Shown here in pieces: positions 1 to 6,519 of a stretch of 9,639 nucleotides of DNA (positions within the stretch are counted from its first letter, which is position 1; each line of letters opens with the position of its first letter). The stretch is from DATFKA01 sp042095835 (GTDB taxonomy: Bacteria > Bacteroidota > Bacteroidia > Chitinophagales > Saprospiraceae). A program made the translations under genes and the position numbers. A model generated the notes under the pieces. The model was not told where the DNA came from. It made no database searches and worked only from the letters and a program-made list of their open reading frames with translations. The stretch is from positions 1-9,639 of the forward strand of contig JBELML010000180.1 of NCBI GenBank assembly GCA_042095835.1, written 5' to 3'.

Positions 1-76
1 CACAACGAAGATATTGGTCAAAAGATGGCTTCAAAACGCTAAGGAATTTATTTTACAGTGTACTAAGATATTAATC

Positions 77-892
77 TCACAAGCTATCCATAAAGGTGGC
101 CATTTGCTGCTGAAGGTTTAGGGCGGCAGCTCGGGCAGCTTCGGCAAAATTTTCTCCGTCTCCGGCATAAAGTATACCTCTGGAAGAATTGACCAATAGG
201 CCACCGTGACTATTCCAGCCGTATTCACTAACTTTTTGCAAGTCACCACCTTGGGCACCAATTCCAGGTACTAAAAGAAAATGCTCTGGCGCGATTCTGC
301 GGATTTCCTTAAATTTTTCAGGATGCGTAGCACCAACGACAAACATCATTTGATTTGTACTTCCCCAAGATTTAGCTTTGCGCATCACTTTCTCATAAAG
401 GGGCATTCCAGTTTCCGCTTGCGTGGTCATCTGAAAATCTTGACTTCCTTTATTGGAGGTGAGTGCCAGCAGGATAACCCATTTATGATCAAATTCTAGA
501 AAAGGACTTACAGAATCAACACCCATATAAGGCGCAACGGTCACCGAGTCAAAAGATAATTTCTCAAAGAAAGCAGAAGCATATCGCTTGGAGGTGTTGC
601 CGATGTCTCCTCTTTTCGCATCAGCAATAGTGAAATGACTATCAGGAATATAAGCAAGGGTCTTTTGTAAAGCTTCCCAACCTGGAGCACCTTCGGTTTC
701 GTAGAAGGCAATATTGGGTTTGTAAGCTACACAAAGATCTTGGGTAGCATCTATGATCCGCTTATTGAATTCAAAGATCGGATCATCATATTCCAATAGA
801 TGCTTGGGGATCCTGTCTAAATCAGTATCCAAACCAACACAAAGATAGGAGCGCTTGGCTAGAATCTGAGCATAGAGTTCTTGTCTGTTCAT
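77..892 (-). CDS. pyrF: Orotidine 5'-phosphate decarboxylase, long (type 2) form
   Basis: Converts orotidine 5'-monophosphate to UMP, the last step of de novo pyrimidine synthesis, in the cytoplasm. The 271-aa protein is full length for the long subfamily common in Bacteroidota; the E. coli type is about 245 aa. Visible motifs, in order: substrate-site VGLDTD (residues 19-24); YKPN (57-60); the catalytic Asp-Lys-Asp array DAKRGDI with D91, K93 and D96; PYMG (121-124); VGATHP (186-191); phosphate-binding PGIGAQGGD (209-217) and NSSRGI (235-240). Starts at ATG; an AAAGG lies 6 nt upstream and overlaps the stop of the preceding Nfu gene, one of the few Shine-Dalgarno-like sites here. It is the third gene of the mrp-nfu-pyrF run, 9 nt after nfu, so probably co-transcribed. 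No catalytic residue appears to be missing. The identification is from recognised motifs, not a search. Confidence 0.95.
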   Translation of the reverse strand: MNRQELYAQILAKRSYLCVGLDTDLDRIPKHLLEYDDPIFEFNKRIIDATQDLCVAYKPNIAFYETEGAPGWEALQKTLAYIPDSHFTIADAKRGDIGNTSKRYASAFFEKLSFDSVTVAPYMGVDSVSPFLEFDHKWVILLALTSNKGSQDFQMTTQAETGMPLYEKVMRKAKSWGSTNQMMFVVGATHPEKFKEIRRIAPEHFLLVPGIGAQGGDLQKVSEYGWNSHGGLLVNSSRGILYAGDGENFAEAARAAALNLQQQMATFMDSL

Positions 893-901
893 GGATGGCC
901 T

Positions 902-1159
902 TTAGTTAGCTGCAATACCATTAATGGCAATCACCCCGCTAATTTCGGGTAGTTTATTGCGGATGGCTTGTTCTATACCGGCCTTCATCGTCATAATTGA
1001 CATACTACAGCTTTGACAGGTGCCAAGCCACTTAACTTTGACAATGCCATCCTCTGTATAATCAACGACCTCTACATTGCCGCCATCCACCTTGAGGTGA
1101 GGTCTGACATCATCTAATGCTTTATCGATTTTTTGGAGCATCTGCTGCTTATCCATCAC
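902..1159 (-). CDS. Nfu-type Fe-S scaffold (NifU C-terminal domain only)
   Basis: A small cytoplasmic protein of 85 aa made only of the NifU C-terminal (Nfu) domain, which in this family holds a [4Fe-4S] cluster between subunits and passes it to apo-enzymes. Visible: the family segment RPHLKVDGGNVE (residues 19-30) and the cluster-binding pair C48-x2-C51 in GTCQSC, followed by MKAGIE (58-63). There is no NifU N-terminal scaffold domain and no A-type domain, as in most stand-alone bacterial Nfu proteins. Two consecutive ATGs exist (1157-1159 and 1154-1156); either could be used and they differ by one residue. It lies 27 nt after mrp and 9 nt before pyrF. A possible internal promoter element lies in the gap to mrp. 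Pairing with Mrp, another Fe-S trafficking protein, supports the role. Confidence 0.9.
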   Translation of the reverse strand: MMDKQQMLQKIDKALDDVRPHLKVDGGNVEVVDYTEDGIVKVKWLGTCQSCSMSIMTMKAGIEQAIRNKLPEISGVIAINGIAAN

Positions 1160-1178
1160 TACTTTTTTGTTTGCTTTA

Positions 1179-1186
1179 CAAATGTA
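1179..1186 (-). promoter_or_regulatory. Possible internal -7 promoter element before nfu-pyrF
   Basis: On the minus strand this reads TACATTTG, an exact match to the Bacteroidota -7 consensus TAnnTTTG, directly after the mrp stop codon and 20 nt before the nfu ATG. I see no matching TTTG around -33 (that region is the end of mrp), so this is weak evidence for a secondary promoter driving nfu-pyrF apart from mrp. Confidence 0.25.
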
Positions 1187-2278
1187 CTATTTCACATTGA
1201 CTTTCTGCGTAGGAGACATCTGTTCATTACGGATATCTACTTGCTCAGCGGTATTGAGTGCCATCTTGAAGAAGGCTTCACTAGCGGGATTGTCTCTTTG
1301 TAGGATTATCGGGTGACCAGCATCTCCGGCTTCTCTTATGCCTTGTACAATAGGAATCTGCCCCAGGAGGATAGAATTACTTTGTGTAACTAATTTCTTA
1401 CCTCCACCTTTACCGAAGAGATAATATTTATTCTTAGGCAACTCTTTTGGCGTGAACCAGGACATATTTTCTACCACACCAACAATAGGCACATTCACAG
1501 AAGGTAAGAGGAACATGTTGATGGCTTTCACCGCATCTACGACTGCTACTTCTTGAGGTGTTGTTACAATCAAGGCTCCAGTCACGGGTACCGTTTGTAC
1601 TAAACTGAGTTGAATGTCACCAGTGCCCGGCGGCAAATCAACGATCATATAATCGAGCGGCGGCCAAATGGTATCGTGGAAGAATTGCTTAATGATACCC
1701 GAAAGACGGGGCCCTCGCAATACAACAGCTTGTTCTGGTTCTATAATGAAACCAATAGACATCACCTTTATACCATAAGCCTCTAAGGGGAGAATCTTGG
1801 GTTGGTTATAAACTTGCTGTATTTTCGGACGTTGGCCTTGCAGGTTGAGCATAGTAGGCATCGATGGCCCATATAGATCTGCATCAATCAAACCAACCGA
1901 ATAACCTTGGGCTTTTAGACCTAAAGCCAGATTGACTGCTATCGTAGATTTACCAACGCCACCTTTACCAGAACCAACAGCAATAATGTTTTTGATATGC
2001 GAAAAAGGATTCGTAGTAGCATTCGCTTGCCCACCTTTTGCCATCATATGCACATTGACATTGGCTTGCGGATAAATCTCCTGGATAGCACCAATACAAG
2101 AGAAATTTAATTCCTGCTTATACTCATTTCCAAGAGACGGTAGTTCTAATGTGAAATTGATTTGATTCCCCTCAACGGATAAATCCCTCACCATATTCAT
2201 AGTGATCAAATCCTGACCTGTATTTGGGTCTTTCACCTTGGCTAAGGCTTCTACTATTTTCTTCGTTTCTATAGACAT
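1187..2278 (-). CDS. mrp: Mrp/ApbC-family P-loop ATPase, Fe-S cluster carrier
   Basis: A 363-aa member of the Mrp/Nbp35 branch of the SIMIBI NTPases, which bind and deliver Fe-S clusters in the cytoplasm. Residues 1 to about 80 form a MIP18/DUF59 domain (start MSIETKKIVEALAKVKDP). The ATPase domain follows: deviant Walker A GKGGVGKS (104-111), DADLYGPSMP (132-141), LRGPR (187-191), Walker B-like VDLPPGTGD (213-221) and TTPQEVAVVD (239-248). Oddity: the C-terminal CxxC that normally bridges the cluster is absent. The usual site after ENMS (270-273) reads WFTPKELP, and the whole protein has a single cysteine, C61, in the MIP18 domain. I recall similar sequences in other Bacteroidota, so this may be a lineage trait rather than damage. 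ATG start; no Shine-Dalgarno; a TAnnTTTG promoter lies just upstream. First gene of a probable mrp-nfu-pyrF operon. Confidence 0.93.
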   Translation of the reverse strand: MSIETKKIVEALAKVKDPNTGQDLITMNMVRDLSVEGNQINFTLELPSLGNEYKQELNFSCIGAIQEIYPQANVNVHMMAKGGQANATTNPFSHIKNIIAVGSGKGGVGKSTIAVNLALGLKAQGYSVGLIDADLYGPSMPTMLNLQGQRPKIQQVYNQPKILPLEAYGIKVMSIGFIIEPEQAVVLRGPRLSGIIKQFFHDTIWPPLDYMIVDLPPGTGDIQLSLVQTVPVTGALIVTTPQEVAVVDAVKAINMFLLPSVNVPIVGVVENMSWFTPKELPKNKYYLFGKGGGKKLVTQSNSILLGQIPIVQGIREAGDAGHPIILQRDNPASEAFFKMALNTAEQVDIRNEQMSPTQKVNVK

Positions 2279-2299
2279 CTATTGATTGTATTGAGCCGG

Positions 2300-2327
2300 C
2301 AAAAGTACAACATTTATCTCTTACAAA
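2300..2327 (-). promoter_or_regulatory. Predicted Bacteroidota-type promoter of mrp-nfu-pyrF
   Basis: Reading the minus strand, TTTG (2324-2327) is followed after 16 nt by TACTTTTG (2300-2307), an exact match to the TAnnTTTG -7 consensus used by the Bacteroidota primary sigma factor. The spacer is a few nt shorter than the usual 17-23. Transcription would start near 2293, giving a leader of only about 15 nt before the mrp ATG at 2278. This places the G-rich repeat tract upstream of, not inside, the mrp message. Confidence 0.5.
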
Positions 2328-2384
2328 GAGTTTTGGGAAACCTATTATATAGAAGATTTAAGTGCCATACACATCACAGAGGCT

Positions 2385-2415
2385 CCCCAAGTCCCAAGGC
2401 TTCCCCCTCTCCCCC
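2385..2415 (-). other. Canonical G-quadruplex motif on the minus strand
   Basis: The plus strand carries C-runs at 2403-2407 and 2411-2415 (five each), 2385-2388 (four) and 2393-2395 (three). On the minus strand these are four G-runs with loops of 3, 7 and 4 nt, fitting the G3+N1-7 rule. It lies about 80 nt upstream of the mrp promoter and in the 3' region of the dehydratase transcript. Whether it folds is unknown; it may be only a by-product of the C-rich repeats. Confidence 0.4.
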
Positions 2416-2555
2416 TCTCTCGGTCCCAAAGTCCCCCAGTCATTATGTGTCAAGTGCCAAGTGCCAAGTGTCAAATGTCAAGTCCCAAGTACAACTCTCC
2501 TAACTCCTCTCCCCAAGTCCCAAAGTCTCCCACTCCCAAGGCTTCCCCCTCTCCC
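2392..2555. repeat. 22-nt direct repeat, two copies, within C-rich tract
   Basis: A perfect 22-nt segment, TCCCAAGG followed by CTTCCCCCTCTCCC, occurs at 2392-2413 and again at 2534-2555, 142 nt apart start to start. Both copies are followed by CGGTC, separated in the first by a 7-nt insertion. CCCAAGTCCCAA-type words lie just before each copy. The two halves look like a decayed duplication built from the same short words as the heptamer array between them. Confidence 0.75.
2449..2490. repeat. Six tandem heptamers (consensus GYCAAGT)
   Basis: Exact period-7 array on the plus strand: GTCAAGT, GCCAAGT, GCCAAGT, GTCAAAT, GTCAAGT, CCCAAGT. On the minus strand the unit reads ACTTGRC. Diverged copies (CCCAAGT, CCCAAAGT, CCCAAGG) are scattered at 2386, 2393, 2425, 2512, 2519 and 2535, so the array is probably the best-preserved core of a larger repeat tract. 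It does not resemble CRISPR repeats, which are longer and separated by unique spacers. Confidence 0.8.
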
Positions 2556-2603
2556 GGTCTCCTCCTCCCACAGTCTCTAAGTCACGAGGTCCCCAAACCC
2601 CAC

Positions 2604-4334
2604 CTAATGCACATTCCGCTTAACTTCTGATCCGGAATTACCTACTAGAAAATCCAAATCTGCTCCCAAATGAGATTGCTGTACATGGTCTATATACAAT
2701 TTGAGGTATCCCCGATCGCTATGTGGTTCTGGTGGTGTCCAAGCGGCTTTTCTTTGGGCAAGTTCCTCGTCAGATATGTCTAGGTGTAGTTTCCGGTTGG
2801 CTACATCGAGTTCGATAATGTCTCCATTTTGTACTATGGCCAAGGTGCCCCCGATGGTAGACTCTGGTGAAACGTGCAGAACGACGGTGCCAAAAGCAGT
2901 GCCACTCATACGGCCATCAGAAATTCGGACCATGTCCTTTACCCCATCAGCTAGTAATTTTGCGGGCAAATCTACATTGCCTACTTCTGCCATTCCCGGA
3001 TACCCCACGGGGCCTACACCTTTTAATACAATAATGTCCTCGGCTTTAATATCTAAAGCAGGGTCATCGATTAGATCATGGTACTCCTCATAAGTTTCAA
3101 ATACAATAGCCCTGCCTCGGTGCTGCATTAAGGCTGCTGTTGCTGCTGCTGGTTTGATGACTGCACCATCTTGGCATAAGTTGCCATAAAGTACAGCGAT
3201 CCCGGCATTTTCCTGGACAGGTTTTTCGATTGGAGTGATGACTTCTCGATTGTAGCATTCGGCAGATTCGTTATTGTCTACCAGGGTTTTTCCATTGACA
3301 GTGATCGTACCTTTGTGCAGATGAGGGGTCATTTCTTTGATTACTGCGGGTAGGCCACCAGCGTAGAAGAAGTCTTCCATTAGGTATTCTCCGGCGGGCA
3401 TAAGATTCACTAGCAAAGGCATTTCGCTACCGACCGTGTCGAAATCTTTCAATTCTAGTTCCACACCTATACGACCAGCGATAGCGAGCAGATGTACTAC
3501 AAAATTTGTGGATCCACCAACCGCAGAATTGATTTTAATGGCATTTTCGAAGGCTTCCCTAGTCAGTACTGTTGAAAGTTTCAGGTCTTCTTTGACCATA
3601 TCTACTATGCGTCTACCAGAAAGCTGAGCAAGAACTCTCTTTCGGCTATCTACCGCAGGAATAGCGGCTGCTCCTGGCAAGGTGAGTCCAAGGGATTCGA
3701 CCATACAAGCCATCGTAGAAGCTGTACCCATAGTCATACAATGCCCTGGCGATCTAGCAGAACAAATCTCTGCCTCCGTTAAATCTTCTTGACTAAAATT
3801 GTGGTTGTGTAATTTGTCTTTCAGTTTCCAAACAAAAGTGCCAGAGCCTATCCGTTCGCCTTTATAATAACCATTCAGCATTGGGCCGCCTGGCACCACT
3901 ATAGTAGGTAGGTCCACACTGGCAGCACCCATTACGGTAGCGGGAGTTGTCTTGTCACAACCAGTGAGCAGTACTACGCCATCCATAGGGTAGGCTCTAA
4001 TACACTCTTCGGTATCCATACTTCCTAAATTTCTAAAGAGCATGGCGGTGGGTCGCATGAGGGTCTCGCCCATTGAGGTCACTGGAAATTCTAAAGGGAA
4101 ACCTCCTGCCTCCAAGACACCCTTTTTGACATAGGCTGCTAAATCTCGTAAATGTCCATTGCAGGGAGTGAGTTCCGACCAGGTATTACAAATGCCGATG
4201 ACGGGTCTTCCGCGGAAGTGGTCATCAGGATAGCCCTGATTTCGGAGCCATGAACGGTGGATAAAGCCAATTTTATCATCTTTAGGCGCAAACCAGTCTT
4301 TGCTGCGCAGGTCTTTTTTTTCAGAATTGGACAT
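2604..4334 (-). CDS. IlvD/Edd-family dehydratase, L-arabinonate dehydratase-like
   Basis: Predicted [2Fe-2S], Mg-dependent dehydratase converting a sugar acid to its 2-keto-3-deoxy form in the cytoplasm. Numbering from the ATG at 4334 (576 aa), the three cluster cysteines are C58 (TPCNGH), C126 (GCDKTTP) and C199 (GHCMTMG). K128 lies in the position of the active-site carbamylated lysine. GGSTN (273-277) and the ISDGRMSG segment with the presumed catalytic serine S477 are present. The spacing and many segments (GYPDDHFRGRPVIG; PGGPMLNGY; VNLMP.G.YLMEDFFYAGGLP) match my memory of Rhizobium L-arabinonate dehydratase far better than true dihydroxy-acid dehydratase (IlvD), so a branched-chain amino-acid role is less likely. 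The exact substrate (arabinonate, xylonate, fuconate, galactonate) cannot be read from sequence. The frame is open to a TTG at 4352, but I prefer the ATG because the family begins near it and TTG has no supporting signal. It follows the AraC-type regulator by about 29 nt. Confidence 0.88.
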   Translation of the reverse strand: MSNSEKKDLRSKDWFAPKDDKIGFIHRSWLRNQGYPDDHFRGRPVIGICNTWSELTPCNGHLRDLAAYVKKGVLEAGGFPLEFPVTSMGETLMRPTAMLFRNLGSMDTEECIRAYPMDGVVLLTGCDKTTPATVMGAASVDLPTIVVPGGPMLNGYYKGERIGSGTFVWKLKDKLHNHNFSQEDLTEAEICSARSPGHCMTMGTASTMACMVESLGLTLPGAAAIPAVDSRKRVLAQLSGRRIVDMVKEDLKLSTVLTREAFENAIKINSAVGGSTNFVVHLLAIAGRIGVELELKDFDTVGSEMPLLVNLMPAGEYLMEDFFYAGGLPAVIKEMTPHLHKGTITVNGKTLVDNNESAECYNREVITPIEKPVQENAGIAVLYGNLCQDGAVIKPAAATAALMQHRGRAIVFETYEEYHDLIDDPALDIKAEDIIVLKGVGPVGYPGMAEVGNVDLPAKLLADGVKDMVRISDGRMSGTAFGTVVLHVSPESTIGGTLAIVQNGDIIELDVANRKLHLDISDEELAQRKAAWTPPEPHSDRGYLKLYIDHVQQSHLGADLDFLVGNSGSEVKRNVH

Positions 4335-4363
4335 CGGTATTTTTTCTACCAATGTACAAAAAT

Positions 4364-5353
4364 CTATAGGAATTGCTTCCTATAACCTTGTGGTGTTATG
4401 CCGGTTTCTTTTTTAAATGCTTTATAAAGAGAAGAGGTGCTAGAAAAGCCGGCATGAGCAGCGATCGCTTCTATAGTATAGTGGTTCTCTTTGTCTTTTA
4501 GACCACTTTTTACTTCTTCTACCCGATAGGTATTGACGAAATCTGTGAATTTCTTCTGAAAATGATCTTTGATGACGCGGGAGACCAGGTAAGTGGGGTG
4601 ATTTAATCGATGGGAGACTTGGGCAACCGTCAGACCTTTAGTTTGGTATATTTTATCATTCTCAAAAATCTTCTCAAGATCGGCTACAATTTTTTGTTGG
4701 AGTTCGGGGTCTGTTTTTTGGCCTTCCTTTTTAGGAGCTTTAAAAAAGTCTTTATCACTTAAAATGTAAAAATTGAGTGCATATAATATCAAACAGGCAA
4801 TGGCAAGCCCAAGAGTATATCCCCGAATACTACCCATCTCAAGTTGAAGATTAAAAGTTAGGAGGATACCTAGCATAGCGAGTAAGACGGATCGAATGGA
4901 GGCTTTTTTGCCATTCCATTCCCTTGTGAAATAATACCAAGTAGCTAGTGCTAAAAAGGCCAAAAGGTGAAAGTTGCCAGCCCTGTACAAGCCTCTAAAA
5001 TGATCTAAGCGCAACCAACTCAAAGCAGCAAGCAGTGCTGGTACAAAAAGAATTAAAAGATGCCAAGTGGGAATTTTCTCCTGCTTGTGGCTTTGTAGGA
5101 AGTACCATAGACTAGGCCCAGCCATAAAAAGCCCCGCTCCCCCTAATGCTACACCCCAATGAGCAACTTCTGGAAGTAGGTAATAAAAGATGGATTTACC
5201 TATCCTTAGAGCGATACCAATGAGCAGTAAACCTAGCCATAGAGAAGGGGCAAAACGTTTGCGCATTTTGACCAAAAGAAAAACCCCCAGAAAAAAGCTT
5301 TGTGCCACCGCAATCCCACCAAAAAATGCAATTCCTAACTTCCAGGCATCCAT
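4364..5353 (-). CDS. AraC-family regulator with N-terminal seven-helix membrane domain
   Basis: Predicted membrane-bound transcription factor. From the ATG at 5353 (329 aa), about residues 5-205 form seven hydrophobic helices (the first GIAFFGGIAVAQSFFLGVFL, the last GYTLGLAIACLILYALNFYI). A short charged linker (KDFFKAPKKEGQKTD) follows. Residues 241-329 form the double helix-turn-helix of AraC/XylS proteins, ending in the typical IAAHAGFSSTSSLYKAFKKE and TGITPQGYRKQF. This layout, 7TM plus HTH_18, is common in Bacteroidota; the ligand is usually unknown. The frame is open up to a GTG at 5413, adding 20 residues, but the ATG puts the first helix right after the start as is usual in the family. 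TACATTTA (5371-5378), one base off the -7 consensus, lies just upstream. The next gene, a sugar-acid dehydratase, begins about 29 nt later, so autoregulation and control of that enzyme are plausible. Confidence 0.87.
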   Translation of the reverse strand: MDAWKLGIAFFGGIAVAQSFFLGVFLLVKMRKRFAPSLWLGLLLIGIALRIGKSIFYYLLPEVAHWGVALGGAGLFMAGPSLWYFLQSHKQEKIPTWHLLILFVPALLAALSWLRLDHFRGLYRAGNFHLLAFLALATWYYFTREWNGKKASIRSVLLAMLGILLTFNLQLEMGSIRGYTLGLAIACLILYALNFYILSDKDFFKAPKKEGQKTDPELQQKIVADLEKIFENDKIYQTKGLTVAQVSHRLNHPTYLVSRVIKDHFQKKFTDFVNTYRVEEVKSGLKDKENHYTIEAIAAHAGFSSTSSLYKAFKKETGITPQGYRKQFL

Positions 5354-5556
5354 AGAATAGATTTGAGGGCTAAATGTAGAAAGATTTAATCGCCAGAAAA
5401 AAAGGCTTAACACTTCTTAACAGGATGAATCAACTTCAGCAGCTTTGATATCCAATAGAGGCCAATACTACTTACTTCCAGCAGCGCTGAATGCCTATTT
5501 TGCCACCATAGGAAAACGAATTCGCAGTATCCCGATGGAGTGCCAGGGTTAAAAAT

Positions 5557-6501
5557 CTAGTTAGATTCACCAATATCACAAACCCAGAATCCAAACTCCT
5601 GGTACCTCGGATGCCGGTACCAGGCCGCTCCGTTGAGATCAGAAAAATAAGCTCGATTGGTGGCGCCCGCTTGGCTTTGTAAAGGAATTAAGCGGGTGCC
5701 ATCTTTGAAAGCTTGTTGATTGGCGGTCTCTGGTACAACCACTGTGATATGCCCAGATTTGTTGGTATTAATACGTTTGGCGCAAATGAGTCCAACCTTT
5801 CCTTGATTGACGGCTTCTTGTAGTTCTGATTCAAAATAGACTCTTTGCCAACCAAAAAGGCTGGAAAAACCTGCTAACCAATTGAACAAAGCATTGGCAT
5901 TCATCTCGAATAAGGTATTCCCATAAATGGGGATCACCTTTTCCTTTAACCATAATTTAATGATGGATCCCTCGTTCCACCAGATTCGCGGGAGGTAGAC
6001 ACCCGCTAAATAACAAAAGTCATAAGCATATATGTTACAATAAGTAGCATTTACAGTTCTCTTGTAACGAGGGTTATGCTCTACATCAAGGAATTGGACA
6101 ATAGTATGGATAAAGTTTTTCTTGTCCGCTAGGGTAGGTCGCTCTAATAGCTTCGGTCGCTCTGCTACACCTATAGGATAGGCCCTTTGAAAGGATTGTA
6201 GCGTCACTTTAGGGTTATTCTCATTCAAATGAATCGGGAATTGGATGGTGTCGACCTGCTGAGGTTTTGGATTTGGAGATTCCACTGCTAGGTGCAACTT
6301 AGACACAAAACCATTAATCACCTGTCCATTTAAATGAACTCTAATAGAGATCCATTTAGCTACGTTTTTTTGTTCTAGATCGTGTTCTGATTCTACTATT
6401 TGGCCTTGATAGAGTACTGTGATGATATTGTTCCGGTTGCTGCTATTGGGACTACTCCGGAAGTTCAGTGCAATAGATTTTACAAAATAAGAATGGGTCA
6501 T
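5557..6501 (-). CDS. Bacterial SH3-domain protein with papain-like cysteine peptidase/amidase domain
   Basis: A 314-aa protein in two parts. Residues 4-75 look like a bacterial SH3 domain (ALNFRSSPNS, then GQIVES, KWISIRV, GFVSKLHL), a module that usually binds peptidoglycan or peptides. Residues about 125-310 resemble an NlpC/P60- or CHAP-like papain fold. The presumed nucleophile is C155 in NATYCNIYAYDFC, followed by LFEMNANALFNWLAG (197-211) and a presumed catalytic histidine H251 in KSGHITVVVPE, then QSQAGATN (275-282). In proteins I recall with this motif order (cell-wall hydrolases, phage or secreted amidases) the substrate is peptidoglycan; that role here is inferred. There is no signal peptide or lipobox, which is odd for a wall hydrolase. 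ATG start, 18 nt after the amidohydrolase gene, so likely the last gene of that operon. The fold and catalytic pair are fairly secure, the exact family is not. Confidence 0.6.
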   Translation of the reverse strand: MTHSYFVKSIALNFRSSPNSSNRNNIITVLYQGQIVESEHDLEQKNVAKWISIRVHLNGQVINGFVSKLHLAVESPNPKPQQVDTIQFPIHLNENNPKVTLQSFQRAYPIGVAERPKLLERPTLADKKNFIHTIVQFLDVEHNPRYKRTVNATYCNIYAYDFCYLAGVYLPRIWWNEGSIIKLWLKEKVIPIYGNTLFEMNANALFNWLAGFSSLFGWQRVYFESELQEAVNQGKVGLICAKRINTNKSGHITVVVPETANQQAFKDGTRLIPLQSQAGATNRAYFSDLNGAAWYRHPRYQEFGFWVCDIGESN

Positions 6502-6519
6502 TGTAGGATTTTTCTCAAT

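Larger units (their letters stand above)
2279..2603. other. 325-nt intergenic region with low-complexity C-rich tract
   Basis: No convincing gene. Its left end (about 2279-2330) carries the mrp promoter. The centre (about 2383-2575) is low-complexity: strongly pyrimidine/C-rich on the plus strand, built from words such as CCCAAGT, CCCAAAGT and CCCCCTCTCCC. Short open frames cross it on the plus strand, but they encode only Pro/Ser/Gln-rich repeats with no start signal, so I do not call them. I found no clear hairpin-plus-U terminator after the dehydratase gene, and no RNA gene. Confidence 0.7.

Noticed and set aside
1..76. Leader or terminator downstream of pyrF
   Set aside because: Too short; no stable hairpin with a T-tract and no -7 element could be recognised.
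2449..2490. Tandem heptamers as a possible CRISPR array
   Set aside because: Units are 7 nt and contiguous with no spacers, and no cas gene is present.
2282..2630. Overlapping plus-strand open frames (61-73 aa) rich in Pro, Ser, Lys and Gln
   Set aside because: They arise from the low-complexity C-rich tract; several frames are open at once, composition is repeat-driven and no start signal or family resemblance is seen.
2701..3093. 130-aa plus-strand frame inside the dehydratase gene
   Set aside because: Antisense shadow of a well-conserved enzyme; the translation has no recognisable domain.
2604..4334. Assignment of the dehydratase as IlvD (valine/isoleucine synthesis)
   Set aside because: Motif context and spacing fit the sugar-acid dehydratase branch better, and no other branched-chain amino-acid gene is nearby.
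5414..5556. Possible terminator or small RNA between the SH3-peptidase and the AraC-type regulator
   Set aside because: Contains the 8-nt palindrome CAGCGCTG and short similar words, but no stem followed by a T-run and no recognisable RNA fold or open frame.
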